64,000 nt of DNA from positions 37,850,783-37,914,782 of the forward strand of contig OX359250.1 in assembly GCA_947179485.1 (NCBI GenBank). Reading direction: 5' to 3'. Shown here piece by piece: positions 1 through 13,050 of the stretch (position 1 is its first letter; every line of letters begins with the position of its first letter). A program made the position numbers and the translations under genes. The DNA is from Allacma fusca. Its lineage: Eukaryota; Arthropoda; Collembola; Symphypleona; Sminthuridae. The notes below the pieces were generated by a model, which was not told the DNA's origin, ran no database searches, and saw only the letters and a list, made by a program, of their open reading frames with translations.

Positions 1-497
1 AATCCTCTCATAAAACACTCATGAAATTACTCCGGAAGATATTTTTTTTAGATTGTTTTTTCGGAGATCAAATTTTATTTTTACTCCATAATTTTTTAGT
101 GGATTTTGCTTTAGCTCCGTGTAAAGTGAAGTGGTGCGAATACATAAAGTTACTTGCGCAAGACACCCGGAGACAGTGCATATTGTAAGCAATATACCCC
201 AACACCCGGAAACTGTGTATTTGTATGTAAGGTATTATATAATGAAATCACAAGTGGTTTGTTTTGATTTTGTCTGATATTGTTGTGTAACGACATTAAT
301 TTCTAGTTTTGAATTTACTGAGACATCATGTTGAGAAAGAAATTATAATATTTTTATTATTATAATTACATTATCACAATAACTATTAATTATCTAGCTT
401 TAAACCTGGAACCAATGTCACAATTACTTGGCCTGTGGTTTATTAAAGTTGATCAGCCTGATTTATTATTGTAGATTACCTTGTACCTGCCCTGAAT
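1..497. other. upstream region of the zinc-finger gene
   Basis: AT-rich sequence before the first start codon at 498. I see no convincing open frame, RNA gene or repeat. It probably holds 5' UTR and promoter, but no clear TATA box or initiator could be picked out. Confidence 0.4.
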
Positions 498-2791
498 ATG
501 GACCCAGAGTTGTGGAATTTGAATACTGACTTGAATGACTGGAAGGCTTCGGGGTCACCTGCCAGTGATGCGTCCAATTCCATGCAGGCTCTCTATGACA
601 AATTAGAGAGGTTACATTCTGGCATTGAATTCCCAATAGAAGAAAGTGAAGGGATGTCGGAGCAGGAGAATTTCCGTTTCATGGAATCCCCAAACTTTCT
701 CCCTGTCAATCAATACGATACTGAAGTGAGCCGGAGGCATTCCATCCTTTTCCAGGAAGAGGCTCAGTTCCCACCAGAGACAGGAGTGGTGGTCAGGGTC
801 AAGCACGAACCTGTCCACGAAACCTTTTTCTCCCACTTCGGAGAAACTGACAGTGGATTCGGAGATGTGCCTTCACTAAGTACAACACCTGCACTTGACG
901 ACTATGACTTGGAGGATGTATTCAAAGGCTGGGGAAATGCTATGTATCATCTTCTATGGAAAATAATCAACCCCGTGACTTTGTACGACATTGACGGGTA
1001 AGTAGCATTAATTTAATGGCAGTAAATATAACTCAGCACATGCTGAGAAATAGTGCCAGGAGTGCCAGCAAGTGTTCCCTAGACATGGGGGAAAATGAAT
1101 GGTTGCTAATCTGATGTCACATGAATGAAGATTTACATGAAATGTTGATTTACAAAATTTTGCATTACACTAAATGTGTATATGTAATATCGTTTAAGCA
1201 GGACAGTAAATTTGCACTGTACATATGATACACGAGAACTGCACAAATAAACACTGGATATCGACTCGTAATTTATAAGATGTTTTCTGTTTTTCCCAGA
1301 CCAGATTACATTGATGAGGTAGACTTGCTCAAGTTGCGGGCTAGTTTGTATGGCACTTCGGAATGTCACTTGAACTATTTGTCACTGCCGATTCCACTAC
1401 CTCAATTTACCCCGGAACAATTTGAAGCCCCTTTACTCTCCCCATCGCAGTATTTCCAACCTGAGGACATGATGTTCCAGCCCAGCAGTAGTAGTTCCCA
1501 CCTGAGTCCCGATTTCCCGTCATCCCATTTAATTCTCGGTAATATTTTAACGGACGAACTGTCCATAGTAACCCCCGAGGCTGTCGACGTAGGTCCCCTT
1601 GACATTATTCCAACTAGTAATTATTTACAAGAGTTACAGTCATCTCCAAGGAGAGTTAAACTTTGGGAAACCAAGTGTGACATTTGCGGCTTGGTGTTAC
1701 TCGGAGGGCAACAAAGGTTCGAGGCCCACGTAAAAAATGCACACGAACTCAAATGTATATGTGGGATGGACTTCAAATTTAAAATCAAACTTACAAATCA
1801 TATCAAGAGTCAAGAGAAAGTCGGAATGGATGGTCAGTCTCAACACGGGATTATCCCCGGGGACAAAATCAAACCCCTGTTTGAATGTGATTTCTGTGAT
1901 GAGATCTTCCACAATCGCAGTGCGGCTGTTAAACATCGGAATGTTTTTCATTTGAACATCTCTGAGACGACCGGACATGATGAAAAGATTAATCGCCCGG
2001 TTAAGAAATCCGTCAAACGGAAGGGTGAGCCTTGTATTAAGCCTCCCAAAATCCCTAAAATCACCAAAGCAAGAACAAAACGGAGCAGTATTTTACCCTT
2101 GAGTAACCGTCCACACTGTCATTACAACGGGAAGCTTGGGATCGGCAAGAACATGATCCTTAAAAATGGTAAAGATCTCCATGCTATGATAACTCCATCC
2201 AAATCCCCCCCGAAAATATCCTTCTGTAGCACGACAGTAGGTGATTACGAAGACAATAATTTGTACTCACTCAAATCTTTGTCCACCAGTAATAATCTCT
2301 TTCCACCACCCCCATATCTCTTCCAGCCTACTGCAGACAGCACAAACGACATCTGTTCCTTTGATGACAGCAAGTGCAAAGAAGTTGTTGCAAAAATCAA
2401 GTAAGAAACTTATTTTGCTTCACATGTCATGAATTGTACCCCGAAATAAAAATTCCCCTCATCCATGACTAGTCACCAGTAAATTATTACGTCTGTTCCC
2501 CAAAAATGATTCTCATAGCTTTTGTAAATACAATAAATTAAAATGCATAACCTACGGATGTATTTTTTGTATTACAGTTTGATTGGCATTCACAAGCCAG
2601 CAGCAACAGGAGTGAAACCGAAGAAAACAGCGACGACATTCACGACAGCTAAGAAGAGGTTGAAAATGCCGACTTTATGCAAAGAAATTAAAACTAAGGA
2701 GCGGAAATCCTCGGGTTCCCTAAAGTATGAAGGAATGCAAGATCCCTCTAATGAATGTGAAGTATCATCAACTAATAATTTTTTTAAGTGA
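498..2791 (+). CDS. C2H2 zinc-finger protein, probable transcription factor
   Basis: Three coding exons, 498-997, 1300-2400 and 2578-2791, join in frame through GT-AG introns to give about 604 residues. Two good C2H2 fingers are seen: CDICG...H-x4-H near residues 293-315 and CDFCDEIF...H-x4-H near 362-385. A degenerate finger (CICG...NHIK) lies between them. The first 290 residues are acidic and rich in S, P and D, as in an activation or protein-binding region. A lysine/arginine-rich stretch after the last finger (around 390-430, with KKSVKRK and TKRSS) is a likely nuclear localisation signal. The last exon adds a basic tail. I do not recognise an orthologue, so DNA targets and role are unknown. 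The start is the first in-frame ATG after stops. A possible polyadenylation signal AATAAA is at 3176-3181. Confidence 0.8.
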
Positions 2792-4136
2792 TAACTCCTC
2801 ATGTTTGTATTTATGAGAAGAAAATTCTGAAAATGAGCTGAAGAGCATTTCACGGAAGGTACAGTGACTACCTTTACCCCTCGCAGTAGAGTAGAGACCA
2901 GGAAACGTAAAATACTCCTATTTAGACTACATCATTAGAAAACCTCAGTAGTAGTAATTACCTAGCAACGATTTTGTAGAATTCCTATATAGGATAATTA
3001 TTTTGGAGCCATGGAGGAGTTTTTACTCATCTGTTATTGAGTAAGAAATTTCCCTGGCTTATCTATGTACCTACCTTAAATGTAATTATGGATATGTTAA
3101 TATTTATATACCCTTCAAAATGAAAATTTACGAATGTTTAATTTGTTTGTATTTACCTTGAAGTAAAGATGAAAGAATAAACATGGTCGTATAGCAGTTC
3201 GACAATAATAAAATTTGATTTTTGAGCCGCTACTGAATTTTTCTCAATTCCCCATTTTCCCATTGCATCGGGAAAAAATGAGTATTCTGATTGTAGGAGC
3301 AACATTTGACTCTTATGACATCCTCTCGTACGGAGAAAAATTACTATTGTGGTAATTGGGGGCCCAATATTTTTTTACTTTTATTAGAAAAATGCTCTTT
3401 AAGCCTGCTTTTAGTGTCTTATAGCAAGAGTACACTGAATGGCTTTTATGTCCTTGATAAACTTTTGTAAAAAAGGTAATTACTTTATTCATCATGAATT
3501 TAGACTGCTTTTAATTTAAAGGAAAATGTTCGTTCCGTTGACTTGTGTGCATATAGTATGTATTCGAATGGCATCAATATCAGCAATAAAAGTGTTCGTG
3601 TAGTCTGTGAAGAATAAAAAACAGTGTTAGGAAACAACTACAACTCAAAAATTGAACATTTAAGAATCGAGAAGTACATATCTGCCAATGTAGATAATAT
3701 TCATTCCAAAACATATTGCTCATTGATCACATTAACTTATAGTTTCATAGGATATCAGATCTCTTCTACAGTTTGCTCCTTAACGAATGATATGCATGCA
3801 CTGTGTGCAAATCCATGGAAAAATTCTATACCTTTTCTGTACGACTTGAATTGATTTCTTTTTTAACAATGCATACTTGCATATACTGTGGGATAGTGAA
3901 TGAACAATAAGTCAACACCATGCTATTAATGAACGAGTATGTCGTGAATTTAGCAGCATCGGAGATAGTATTGCATTCCTAAATACTAATTACCCAATTC
4001 CCTAGGAAGCACTTTCATTTGTACTTAATTAACCTTCAAGGCCCGCAACACGGATTGTACAGTTTGACTATATATTAATAGGGTCCTTGGACCACTTGCT
4101 ACCCTTCATATGTTCGGATAAGAGGAATCAAGTCCA
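2792..4136. other. 3' UTR and intergenic spacer
   Basis: Carries the 3' end of the zinc-finger gene (AATAAA at 3176-3181) and the upstream region of the CBM14 gene. The short open frames here start without ATG or have random composition. I see no repeat or RNA gene. Confidence 0.4.
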
Positions 4137-4983
4137 ATGGATCCCAGACTCAACCTGGTTTCAACCCCCTGGTGGATACACGTTGTGCTAATTTCCCAAG
4201 TGTTAATTGAAGTAGCCGGAACCGTGTATAGTGACGATGGGAAAAATTTTAAATGTCCTTTGGACCCCATCACAGAGAGGTATCCCGACCCCACGGACCC
4301 AACTTGTCGCTTTTATTTCTTGTGTCATTTGGGCCGGGCAATTCCACAAGTATGTGACGTCCGTCGAGCCTTCCACCCAACACTGAAGTCCTGTCAACCC
4401 CGAATTTCCATCCCAGAGACTTTATGTGAGCAAGGTAAGGACCTCCCCCAGTCAGTAAACGTAATCTCATATTCCTAGATACTTATGTAAGTATATACAT
4501 AAATATTTCCATACTACGTGTCGTACATTATTTTGTCATTGCTATCTACAAAAGCTGACGCCAATCCCATACATTCTGTATTTAACAGAATTCCTCATCT
4601 GCAGATTCTCTCCAACGGTCTGATATCTCTTTTCAGCGTTTAACTGTAACGACAACGGTTACGTCGAAGACCCAGAGGATTGCACGAAATACTACATGTG
4701 CTTCTTCCATCAATCAATTCCTTACTCCTGTATAGCCAACTACTACTTCGATCCCAGGAAAAGTGCCTGTGTCAAAAATAAGAAGAAGGCCAAACAATGT
4801 TCCAAACCGAAATCCATGCGTCAGCCGGATCCGAAAAGGGCGGAATTCCAAAGGATCCGGTATCAGAAGCCAGAGAACGCTGAGGTTGACATGGCGGAGG
4901 AACTCGCTCTAAACCCCGAGCCTACCAAAGAAACTACTCCAATCAGAACATTGCCGGAAATTGAGGACGGGTCAGCGGAGTGA
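4137..4983 (+). CDS. secreted chitin-binding protein with two CBM14 (peritrophin-A) domains
   Basis: Exons 4137-4434 and 4637-4983 (phase-1 intron) encode about 214 residues. A hydrophobic stretch at residues 12-28 looks like a signal peptide. Two CBM14 domains follow, each with the six cysteines of the family: about residues 40-99 (KC, TC, LC, VC, SC, LC) and 103-155 (NC, DC, MC, SC, AC, QC). Aromatic residues lie next to the middle cysteines (FYFLC, YYMCFF), the positions known to contact chitin in this family. The C-terminal 60 residues are charged and proline-rich with no known domain. Such proteins bind chitin in peritrophic matrix, tracheae or cuticle; which of these applies cannot be told here. 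Confidence 0.85.
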
Positions 4984-5859
4984 CTCCACAAAATCCCAAT
5001 ATATATTTCAACAGCCTTAAATCTCCTTACTAAAATAATTACCGCAATAATTATTGAAGTATACTTTCACTACACTATGTACTCTAGATTAAAATATAAA
5101 ATATGTTCTGTTAACCAATCTAAAATTGGACTATTGGATTCCCATATGTCAAGTCAAGGCTGTAATTTTATAAAATAACATTGGCTCCCTTTTTCTCATT
5201 GCATATGAGATTTTGGGCTCATAAATCGGGACTACGTACAATCATGGTCATTTTACTGGCATTTGGAGAAAGGGAACCTGCTTTCTTCAGCAAAGATTTT
5301 TTTTCATGCATCTCCAGAGAATTCCAGCACTTATGAAGTGAATGCTCTATGAGCTTCCTTCACTTGAGCTGGTTCTGAGTCGTGTTGTGAGTGAGGTAGG
5401 AAAAAAAACCAGAAGTTATGTTGTGCGGCAAGTAAGTATGTATTTGCAAGGTTGTTTAATATCACGAGGCTGAGGGAGTACATGGTTTTAAAAATATTAT
5501 TCCTCTGTTACATAAACTATATTAACTAGCTGAAGGAACAAGATTTTGCTACTTTTGGTATGAACTACATTTATACACACGCGTGTCAACCCCAAGGTTT
5601 CTTAAAGGATATTAGAAAGCTTTTTTTTCACGCATTTTAATGTAGTAAAATTCAAATTGGTCAAAAAGCTCACACGAAAGGTGCTGATACAAAATATTTT
5701 TGTGTGTTGCTTGACTTTTTCCCAAACTGTGATATAGGTATAGGATTAGTATATGGTTCGCAATTCGCAATACATGACAGACATTGAATAATTCTTGAAA
5801 TATACTAATTATTTGTAACTTTTTAAGTATTATAATAAGTGGGTACAAAAGTCCTCATC
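4984..5859. other. spacer before the carboxylase gene
   Basis: No supported gene. A short ATG-led stretch ending in a splice-donor-like site lies near 5410-5425 and could be a leader exon of the downstream carboxylase, but I cannot prove the join. The rest looks like ordinary intergenic sequence. Confidence 0.3.
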
Positions 5860-8754
5860 ATGGCTTATGCGGGTAAAATTAGGGACATATCCAAAGTTTT
5901 GGTTGCCAATAGGGGAGAAATAGCTTGCAGAATTTTTCGCACGTGCAAAAAATTAGGTGAGATTTTAAATTATTTACCAAGTATAAACCTTAGGTTGTTA
6001 CGAATTATACGAACTTGTCTTATTACGGGCCTTAGTTGATGGGTTTTTGAAAAATGTAATGAATTGAGTAATCATTGAAGATATTTATTTATACTGGCAG
6101 GAATCCGAACCGTGGGGGTTTTTTCCGAACCGGATTCCAACTCGCAGCATGTGCGAATGGCAGATGAGGCATATTTTATCGGACCGGCTCAATCTACTTT
6201 GTCGTACTTGAATCAAAATAAAATATTTGAGGTTACAGGATTTACAAATTATTTTATTTTTGGACTCAAATGACTTTGGAATATTTTTTGGAGTGGATAA
6301 ATACTTAACTTGGATGGATGTTGAGGGGATATGTTGTTGTTGTACAGGTTGCTGTAAAGTCTGGAGCTCAAGCAATTCATCCTGGGTATGGTTTCTTGTC
6401 CGAAAATTCGGACTTTGCAAGGAAATGCTCTGACAATCGCCTTATTTTTATTGGACCACCCCCACAAGCCATTTTTGATATGGGAATAAAGAGCAAATCA
6501 AAGGAACTGATGACAGCCGCGGGTGTGCCAGTTGTTCCTGGATATCATGGACAGGAAGCAGCTAATGATTTGGTAGCTCTGCAGGCAGAAGCACAAAAGT
6601 AATTGATTTTTTATCATTGGATATAATACACTAAATTGTATAAGAATTATTAGGAAGCTTTTTTGACAAAGTATCTGATTTCAAAATCATTTCAGACTAG
6701 GGTACCCACTCATGATCAAAGCTGTCAAAGGTGGAGGTGGCAAAGGCATGAGGATTGTACGAGACGATCAAGAGTTCATGAGTCAAGCACAATCATGTCA
6801 GTCTGAAGCGGAAAAAGCTTTCGGAGATGGAGCCTTGTTAATTGAAAGGTATATCCCTGAAGTTATTAAGTACAATTAATTATTATTAAAGTTACTAAAT
6901 ATTTTATTTCAGGTTATTCCTCTGCTAGTCAGATCGATATTTGTAAGACACTCTACTATGTCATAGTTACTAATATTACAGGTATATTGAAGCTCCACGG
7001 CACGTCGAAGTTCAAGTTTTCGGTGATTCTCATGGGAATTGTGTATATTTGTGGGAGCGGGACTGCTCAGTTCAACGGAGGCATCAAAAGGTCATCGAAG
7101 AAGCTCCAGCCTTGGGTTTAACCAGCGAAACACGGAAGAAGATTGGAACTGCTGCCGTCAACGCTGCTAAAGCTGTTAATTACACTGGGGCTGGTACTGT
7201 CGAGTTTATAGTCGAAAATCAAGATTTCTATTTCATGGAAATGAATACGAGGCTTCAAGTGGAGCATCCAGTTACAGAAGCGATTACGGGTCTGGATCTA
7301 GTTGAATGGCAGTTACTTGTTGCTATGGGTCATGAGTTGCCCGTCAAAAATCAAGATGATGTTCCAGGTATGTGGATGAAACTGATAGAAATTTTGTTGG
7401 AATAATATTGTGACGGTCGAAATACTAGACATCCGGAACTAATTATTTAGTTTTAATTAATCCCTATAGGCCCTTTCGGTCATGCTCTCGAAATGAGAAT
7501 CTACGCCGAAGATACCGCAGCAGGATTCGTACCTGCGCCAGGTCGTGTTCATTCACTCAGGCTTCCGTCAGACTGTCGTGTTGAGTCAGCTATAATCGAA
7601 GGTAAATTAAAATACTAAACATTGTGAGTAAATGTGTTGGCGAAATAGTTTGAAAATATACAACCATTTATGACTTTTTCAGGAGATGAAGTCAGCGTTC
7701 ATTATGATCCAATGATTGCCAAGTTGGTAGTTTGGGGAAACAATCGTATAGAGGCTATCAAAAAAGCGGACGGTGCTCTGAGCAACTTTAATGTTGGAGG
7801 GGTTGAAACGAATATTGATTTTATGAGGAGAATCTTACAGTCCGATTCTTTCAAGCATAAAATTGTAACTACGAAATTTATTGAGGAAAATCGAGATGAG
7901 CTACTAGCAAAAACAAAATTAACTTCTGATCAGTTAGCAGTAGCCACATTGACCCTATCTGCGATTCAAGATCATATCCAAGGAGAAAAATTTTTGAAGA
8001 GATTTCGGTTAAATTCAGATATGAGTTTGAGCTTTCCATTAAAGGACGTCGATAAAAACAATGAAAAAGTGAGTGTCGTCGCCAAATCCTCGGATGATTT
8101 CGTTATCCAAAATTTAGACAACTGCCGCGTACTTACAGTTGACAAGGAAGGAAATTCATACTCGCTCCAGGTTGTTGTGGACGGCAAAAAAGAAAACATT
8201 AGTGCTACTCTGGGGGATAACATGCTAGATATTTTTACAGCGGTAAGCCTATGACTACATTACACTACAATTCTTTGGGTTGTTATTCATACAGTAACAA
8301 GACACAAATATGGGCTTAATGCTGTATATTATTGTCTAGGATGGATCATTCCGTGTTGAAGTTCAAACACTAGGACCCATTGATAAAAACCAAGGTGACG
8401 ATGCTGGGATCAGCAGTGGAAAGATCGTGTCACCAATGCCTGGAACATTAGAAAAAATTTCTGTAAAGGAAGGAGATGTTGTCACAAAGGGCCAGCAGCT
8501 TGGAACACTCGTTGCTATGAAAATGGAGGTATTATTACAGAACAATATTGTATTTATACTTTTAACAATACTTCGAACCCACTGTACAATACTTATACAT
8601 AAGCCTAAAATTGAACCCATTACTAAAAATTATTTGTTATTCTACATTTCTATAGCATATACTCAAGTCACCTGTGGACGGTACTGTCGAGAAGATTCAT
8701 CATCCTTTGGGCAAAACAGTCCCTAAAGGTGGAAGTCTCTTTACAATTAAATAA
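5860..8754 (+). CDS. MCCC1: methylcrotonoyl-CoA carboxylase subunit alpha (biotin carboxylase + BCCP)
   Basis: Nine exons (5860-5956, 6101-6231, 6348-6598, 6696-6848, 6982-7367, 7470-7601, 7683-8242, 8340-8528, 8656-8754) keep phase throughout and give about 665 residues. The enzyme carboxylates biotin with ATP and bicarbonate; the holoenzyme converts 3-methylcrotonyl-CoA to 3-methylglutaconyl-CoA in leucine breakdown in mitochondria. Visible landmarks: [12 protein letters not shown] at the start; [11 protein letters not shown]; the glycine-rich ATP loop [38 protein letters not shown]; and near the C-terminus the biotin site AMKME, with the lysine as attachment residue. [14 protein letters not shown] and PVVPGYHG fit MCCC1 better than propionyl-CoA or pyruvate carboxylase. 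From the ATG used, almost no mitochondrial presequence is encoded, so an upstream leader exon may be missing. AATAAA at 8903-8908. Confidence 0.92.
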
Positions 8755-9819
8755 ACCTTTCTGCGATTTCCTTTGAGCTCAAATTGTACAAGATTTTTTT
8801 CCGAAATATTATTTAGTAATGAGATTACAAATTATATATTTTACAATTTATCTACATTTGGGGATTTTTCAGTCTAACAGGGTACATGTAATTATATCAA
8901 AAAATAAAACTAATACGTCGAATCGAACGGAAATCAGTAGTGTAGTTCATTGGAGTTTCATTACTTGAACAATATTTAGTCTTTTGCAAGTTGCTTATCT
9001 CTGTTGAGGTTACGTCTGAACATGAACATAGTATGCATATTATAGGGAGCAAATGCGGGGGATTGAAGTGACAAATATGTTCTGTAAGGAAGGGTTGAAC
9101 CCAGGTGTAATTCTTCCACAGCCAATCTCCACTGCTCCAACGAGCCATAAATTGCCTAATTAATTTTTCCATTGTCCAAATCGAATCTAAATGAGGCTAT
9201 ACACAAACTGCGGTTTTACTGAACTCGGTTTATGTGCGCAGGTGATCAAATAATTGCATAATGCATCAAAGACATTTTGTGCGTACTATACTAATTGTAA
9301 GTATACACGCGTGAATTTCCCTGTGTCATGCTTTGACAGTGGTAGTCATCCACTCCTCACAACTTTATAATCTAATAATTGTCTTCATAGGGTCAATATT
9401 TAATTTCATCAACGCATGTAATAACCTATAGAGATTATATCGTTCTACTTACAAAATGAAGTTAAAAGGAAAAAAATCAAGCTTATACAAATAATAATTC
9501 ATAAAACAGCATTGCAATATTTCCAGCCTTTCACTGTAAGGAGCATCAGACACTAATCACACATCATTATCTTAAACATAAAAGTTGAAAATATTCCTGG
9601 GTCTTATAAATAATTTTTTGTATTGCCCAAAAATTATGAATGTCCACGCTCATGAACCTCCTATTGAGATTGATGTAAGCTGTAAATTGTAAACCCAGAA
9701 TTTAGCATTACTAATTTTGTGTTATTTTTGTGGTGGGACCATTATTCCATATATGCGAAAGTTTTGGAGTTGATACATAGCTTCTTGAAAAATGTAATTA
9801 CTTTATATCACATTTTTGT
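8755..9819. other. convergent intergenic spacer
   Basis: Holds the 3' UTRs of the carboxylase (+) and the ADAM-like gene (-). AATAAA at 8903-8908 probably ends the former. No other feature is seen. Confidence 0.4.
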
Positions 9820-11964
9820 CTACCAACGTTTGGGCCCAGGGCATCGAATGTGAGAGCTCAAAAGTTTGCAGCCTGAAAGCGTGTCACCTTCTCCACAGCA
9901 CTCCTCACGGGAGTGACATTGCCAGAGGGAGCCACAGTCGCATTTCTCCCCTTTTTCTAGAAGCCCTGGTGAATAATAAAAGTAAATGGTAACTTATAAA
10001 ATAAATTGTTATCATAGTTTTTTCCCAATCAAAGCTCAATCTGCTACATAATACCATTGCCACAAAATGTCTCATTCCTTGAAATTAAACACGCAGCACC
10101 ACTTGAAGCTAAAAACTGAGTGATTTGGTCCTTAGTACAAGGCGACATTCGATGACTTCCTGGTCGCATCCCAACATTCAGCTGGTCCACGGGATGCATA
10201 ACAAATGGATTTAAAAAACTGTATCGGGTCGTCTCATGACATCGGGCATTTGTCATATCGTCATGGTGAGCACCGAAAAGGTGGCCAAGAGCATGGAAGG
10301 TAGCTCGAAACAAGTCATAATTTGTCAGTTTATTTGCTTGAAGTATGCCACTGACAACCGCGATGTTCCTGTCCGTGCATAATCCTCTGAGGTTAGTAGC
10401 TACCATGGCAGGGGCCATGTTGTGATAGATGAAAGCTAAGGAAGCACAGCACGAGTCAAATATTGGGGCTAAATTTTTAGTAGCCAGAGCAAGGACGCTT
10501 TTTGTGGAGACTGTGTTGACATTCGACGAAAACAAGTAATCTTCTGAAATCGTTTTAGAGTCTTCAGAAATCGTATCGGAGTCTTCAGAAATCGGTTTCC
10601 CTGGATGAGATATCTCAGGTCCAGTGGTAGTGACTCTAATGTCATCATTTATTAGCATCCTTTTTATACTGAACCCAATATTTTCTGGCAGACCATCTTG
10701 ATTAAAGTCTGTTGAACGGAATATGTAATTCAGGAACAGGATAATTTCAATGATTTCAACAGCGCCATGTTGGACACTTCCCCCAAGGGCGAATTTCTGA
10801 GCGAAATTCGGTTGAAGCCAAATGCATAGCTCGCAAATTGAAGTTTCTTGCCTTAACATTTAATAATTTTTTACCATTTAAATATTAATTGAATAAATAT
10901 GAACAAATTCAACAAATAATCAATCGGAAAAACTCCATTACCTTCTCGTATCAAACATGTCATGAGTAATAACAGCAGGTTTGAATTTAAATATATGAAT
11001 TACATCGTTGTCTGAGTGAACGATATTTTCTTCTGAGTATTCCTTTTCATGTCTTCTTTTTCGTTTCTTTCTAGCAGCTGTGTCATCGTAGTCCTTCGCA
11101 CCTGGAGGCAAGTTTCTATTTAATCTTGGAGTGTACTCAAAGAGTAGAGCAGTAGGCGGCTTAACGTCTCCCTCTGGGTCGTTTACGATTTTTTGCGAAC
11201 ATTTGCAATTCGGATCATATATTTTTATGTTGTGCAATGGCTCAATGTAGAAAACTACATGATGGAAACGTGTCTTTTCGAAAAAACGTAGCTGTCCGTA
11301 GAAATTTCTAGAAACGATTGCGAAGATATTTTTCTATTGAAAGACGACTCTTGTAAATATATATATATAAACATCAAAGAACAACAGTTCAAGAGGTTTT
11401 CAAGCGAACCCATTGATAAGGAATCCGGACACTTTTGAGTTAGGATTATCTTTAATGAATCCAGTGACTGCTTGAGTGTCCTTGAGTAATTGTGAAGGTG
11501 TATACGTATCGCCGAAAATATTTATTTCAGTATTCTAGGTATACATTATTACATTGTAGCAACACCAACCATAATGTTACATATTGAAGTTTAGTAAATT
11601 GGTTACTCTCGTTTTTGTCACCTTCTCTCTCTACCTTATAAAAAATTGGATCTGATCTTTTTGTTTTGTGCTTGAGCAAGCATATGGTAACTTCATGGTA
11701 TTCAAACGGAGTCAGATTGATTGATAATGTAACTTTACAGTTTTCAGAATTTCTTCCCTTAATGAACGACTCTGGAATATCCTTCCAGCTGGCCTCAACT
11801 TGAGTGTTAATCTTCTGGTAATGGAACCCTGGATAATGATGTCGTTCAAAATCCATTGGCACATGTCGTGCTTCCAATTGCATTTTCATTCTTGGGGATT
11901 TACACAGAGTATGTGCAAACAATAATGCTACAAGTAGGTTTTTCATATTGACAAAGAAATTCAC
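9820..11964 (-). CDS. ADAM10-like secreted protein, metalloprotease domain with changed catalytic Glu
   Basis: Four exons on the minus strand (11964-11635, 11333-10942, 10851-10055, 9965-9820) join in phase to about 554 residues. The order is: N-terminal signal peptide (MKNLLVALLFAHTLC), prodomain, a furin-type basic site RKKRKRR, reprolysin domain, and the start of a disintegrin domain (FCGNGLLEKGEKCDCGS) that stops soon after at KRW. The catalytic motif reads HALGHLFGAHHD, whereas active ADAMs have HExGHxxGxxHD: the three zinc histidines remain but the general-base Glu is Ala. There is no cysteine-rich domain, transmembrane helix or tail, so the product should be soluble. Prodomain and catalytic-domain wording (FRSTDFNQDG, IGFSIKRM) resembles ADAM10/Kuzbanian rather than ADAM17. 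Three tandem ISED units lie inside the protease domain. The exon 1-2 junction is the least certain. Confidence 0.75.
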
Positions 11965-13050
11965 GACTTAATTAAAATTTAATCAAAATTTGAAGATTGT
12001 TGAGGCAACCAAAAACAAAAGAAAAGTTTTGAGTTTTGACGTAAGTTCAAAGAATATCAAACAACTTTATGGGTAGGGTCCTTTCAAATCAATCAAACGA
12101 TTCCAACTATCTGCCAACAATGGTAATGGCTAGCGCTTGTTCTATCTATTCACAGGAATAAGAAACAAAGAATTTTTAAGAATGCTACTGTAACATCCAA
12201 GCAAGTAGTGGTTAAGGTAAGTAGAAACCAGAAGATTGAAATTAACAAAAACTATGTGAAAAATAAATAATGTTTTTAAATGAAGGCTATTAATCTGTTC
12301 CTGGTTATGGGGATCCACTTCCATGGGGAACATTATTTCTGAGAGCATAAATATCTACCTATAAAAAACACGATTTTGTAAACAGTAACATTAAAGTAAT
12401 TTCACGGTAGTATATAATTATTACATTATAGACTATACACATCAAACATCTGAAAATTGATAATGGTGTATTAAAGAGATGTCGTTGGAGTGATTTTCCA
12501 GAATTTTGAAGGTATTTTAGTTAGCTAAAATCAATAGAAGGTTCCCTGGCGCCACGCCAATAATTGGTTTCAGTAAAGCAAAAGAAAATGAAAACAGAGG
12601 TAAAGTCCACTTTACACAAAAATACTCTAATTTTATTAATATTTTTGCTTCAGCATGGCTGCGAGCTGTCGTGGTCATTTTAAAAATGTTTTTTTACATT
12701 TCTGTGTCAGCACGGCAGGATTCGATGTTCTATAACTAGCACCGACAGTTTATTGAAACAACAAATATACTTGGGCTTCTGACTGAAGAGCAATTATCGG
12801 GTCAGTAGTTAAGCATCCATTAGCGATCATTTCACTCAAAGATGCAGACTATTAGGACATCATTGATTGGTATTTGGTAACGTATTTGTAACAATAAGTC
12901 AAGTTACTTCTGATCGTTCTTGAATTTTTTACCACATTTTTAGAAATAGCGTACTGACAACTTTGTCCCTTTGATGCAAGGCAATTGACGACTACTCAAT
13001 GTTGACCAACACTAAAAATACGACGTCACCTTTAGACGGGAGATAGTGGA
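11965..13050. other. divergent spacer between the ADAM-like gene and the tetraspanin
   Basis: No supported gene. It must contain the promoter of the ADAM-like gene and probably a leader exon of the tetraspanin, whose first coding exon has no ATG at its 5' end, but I could not identify that exon. Confidence 0.3.
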
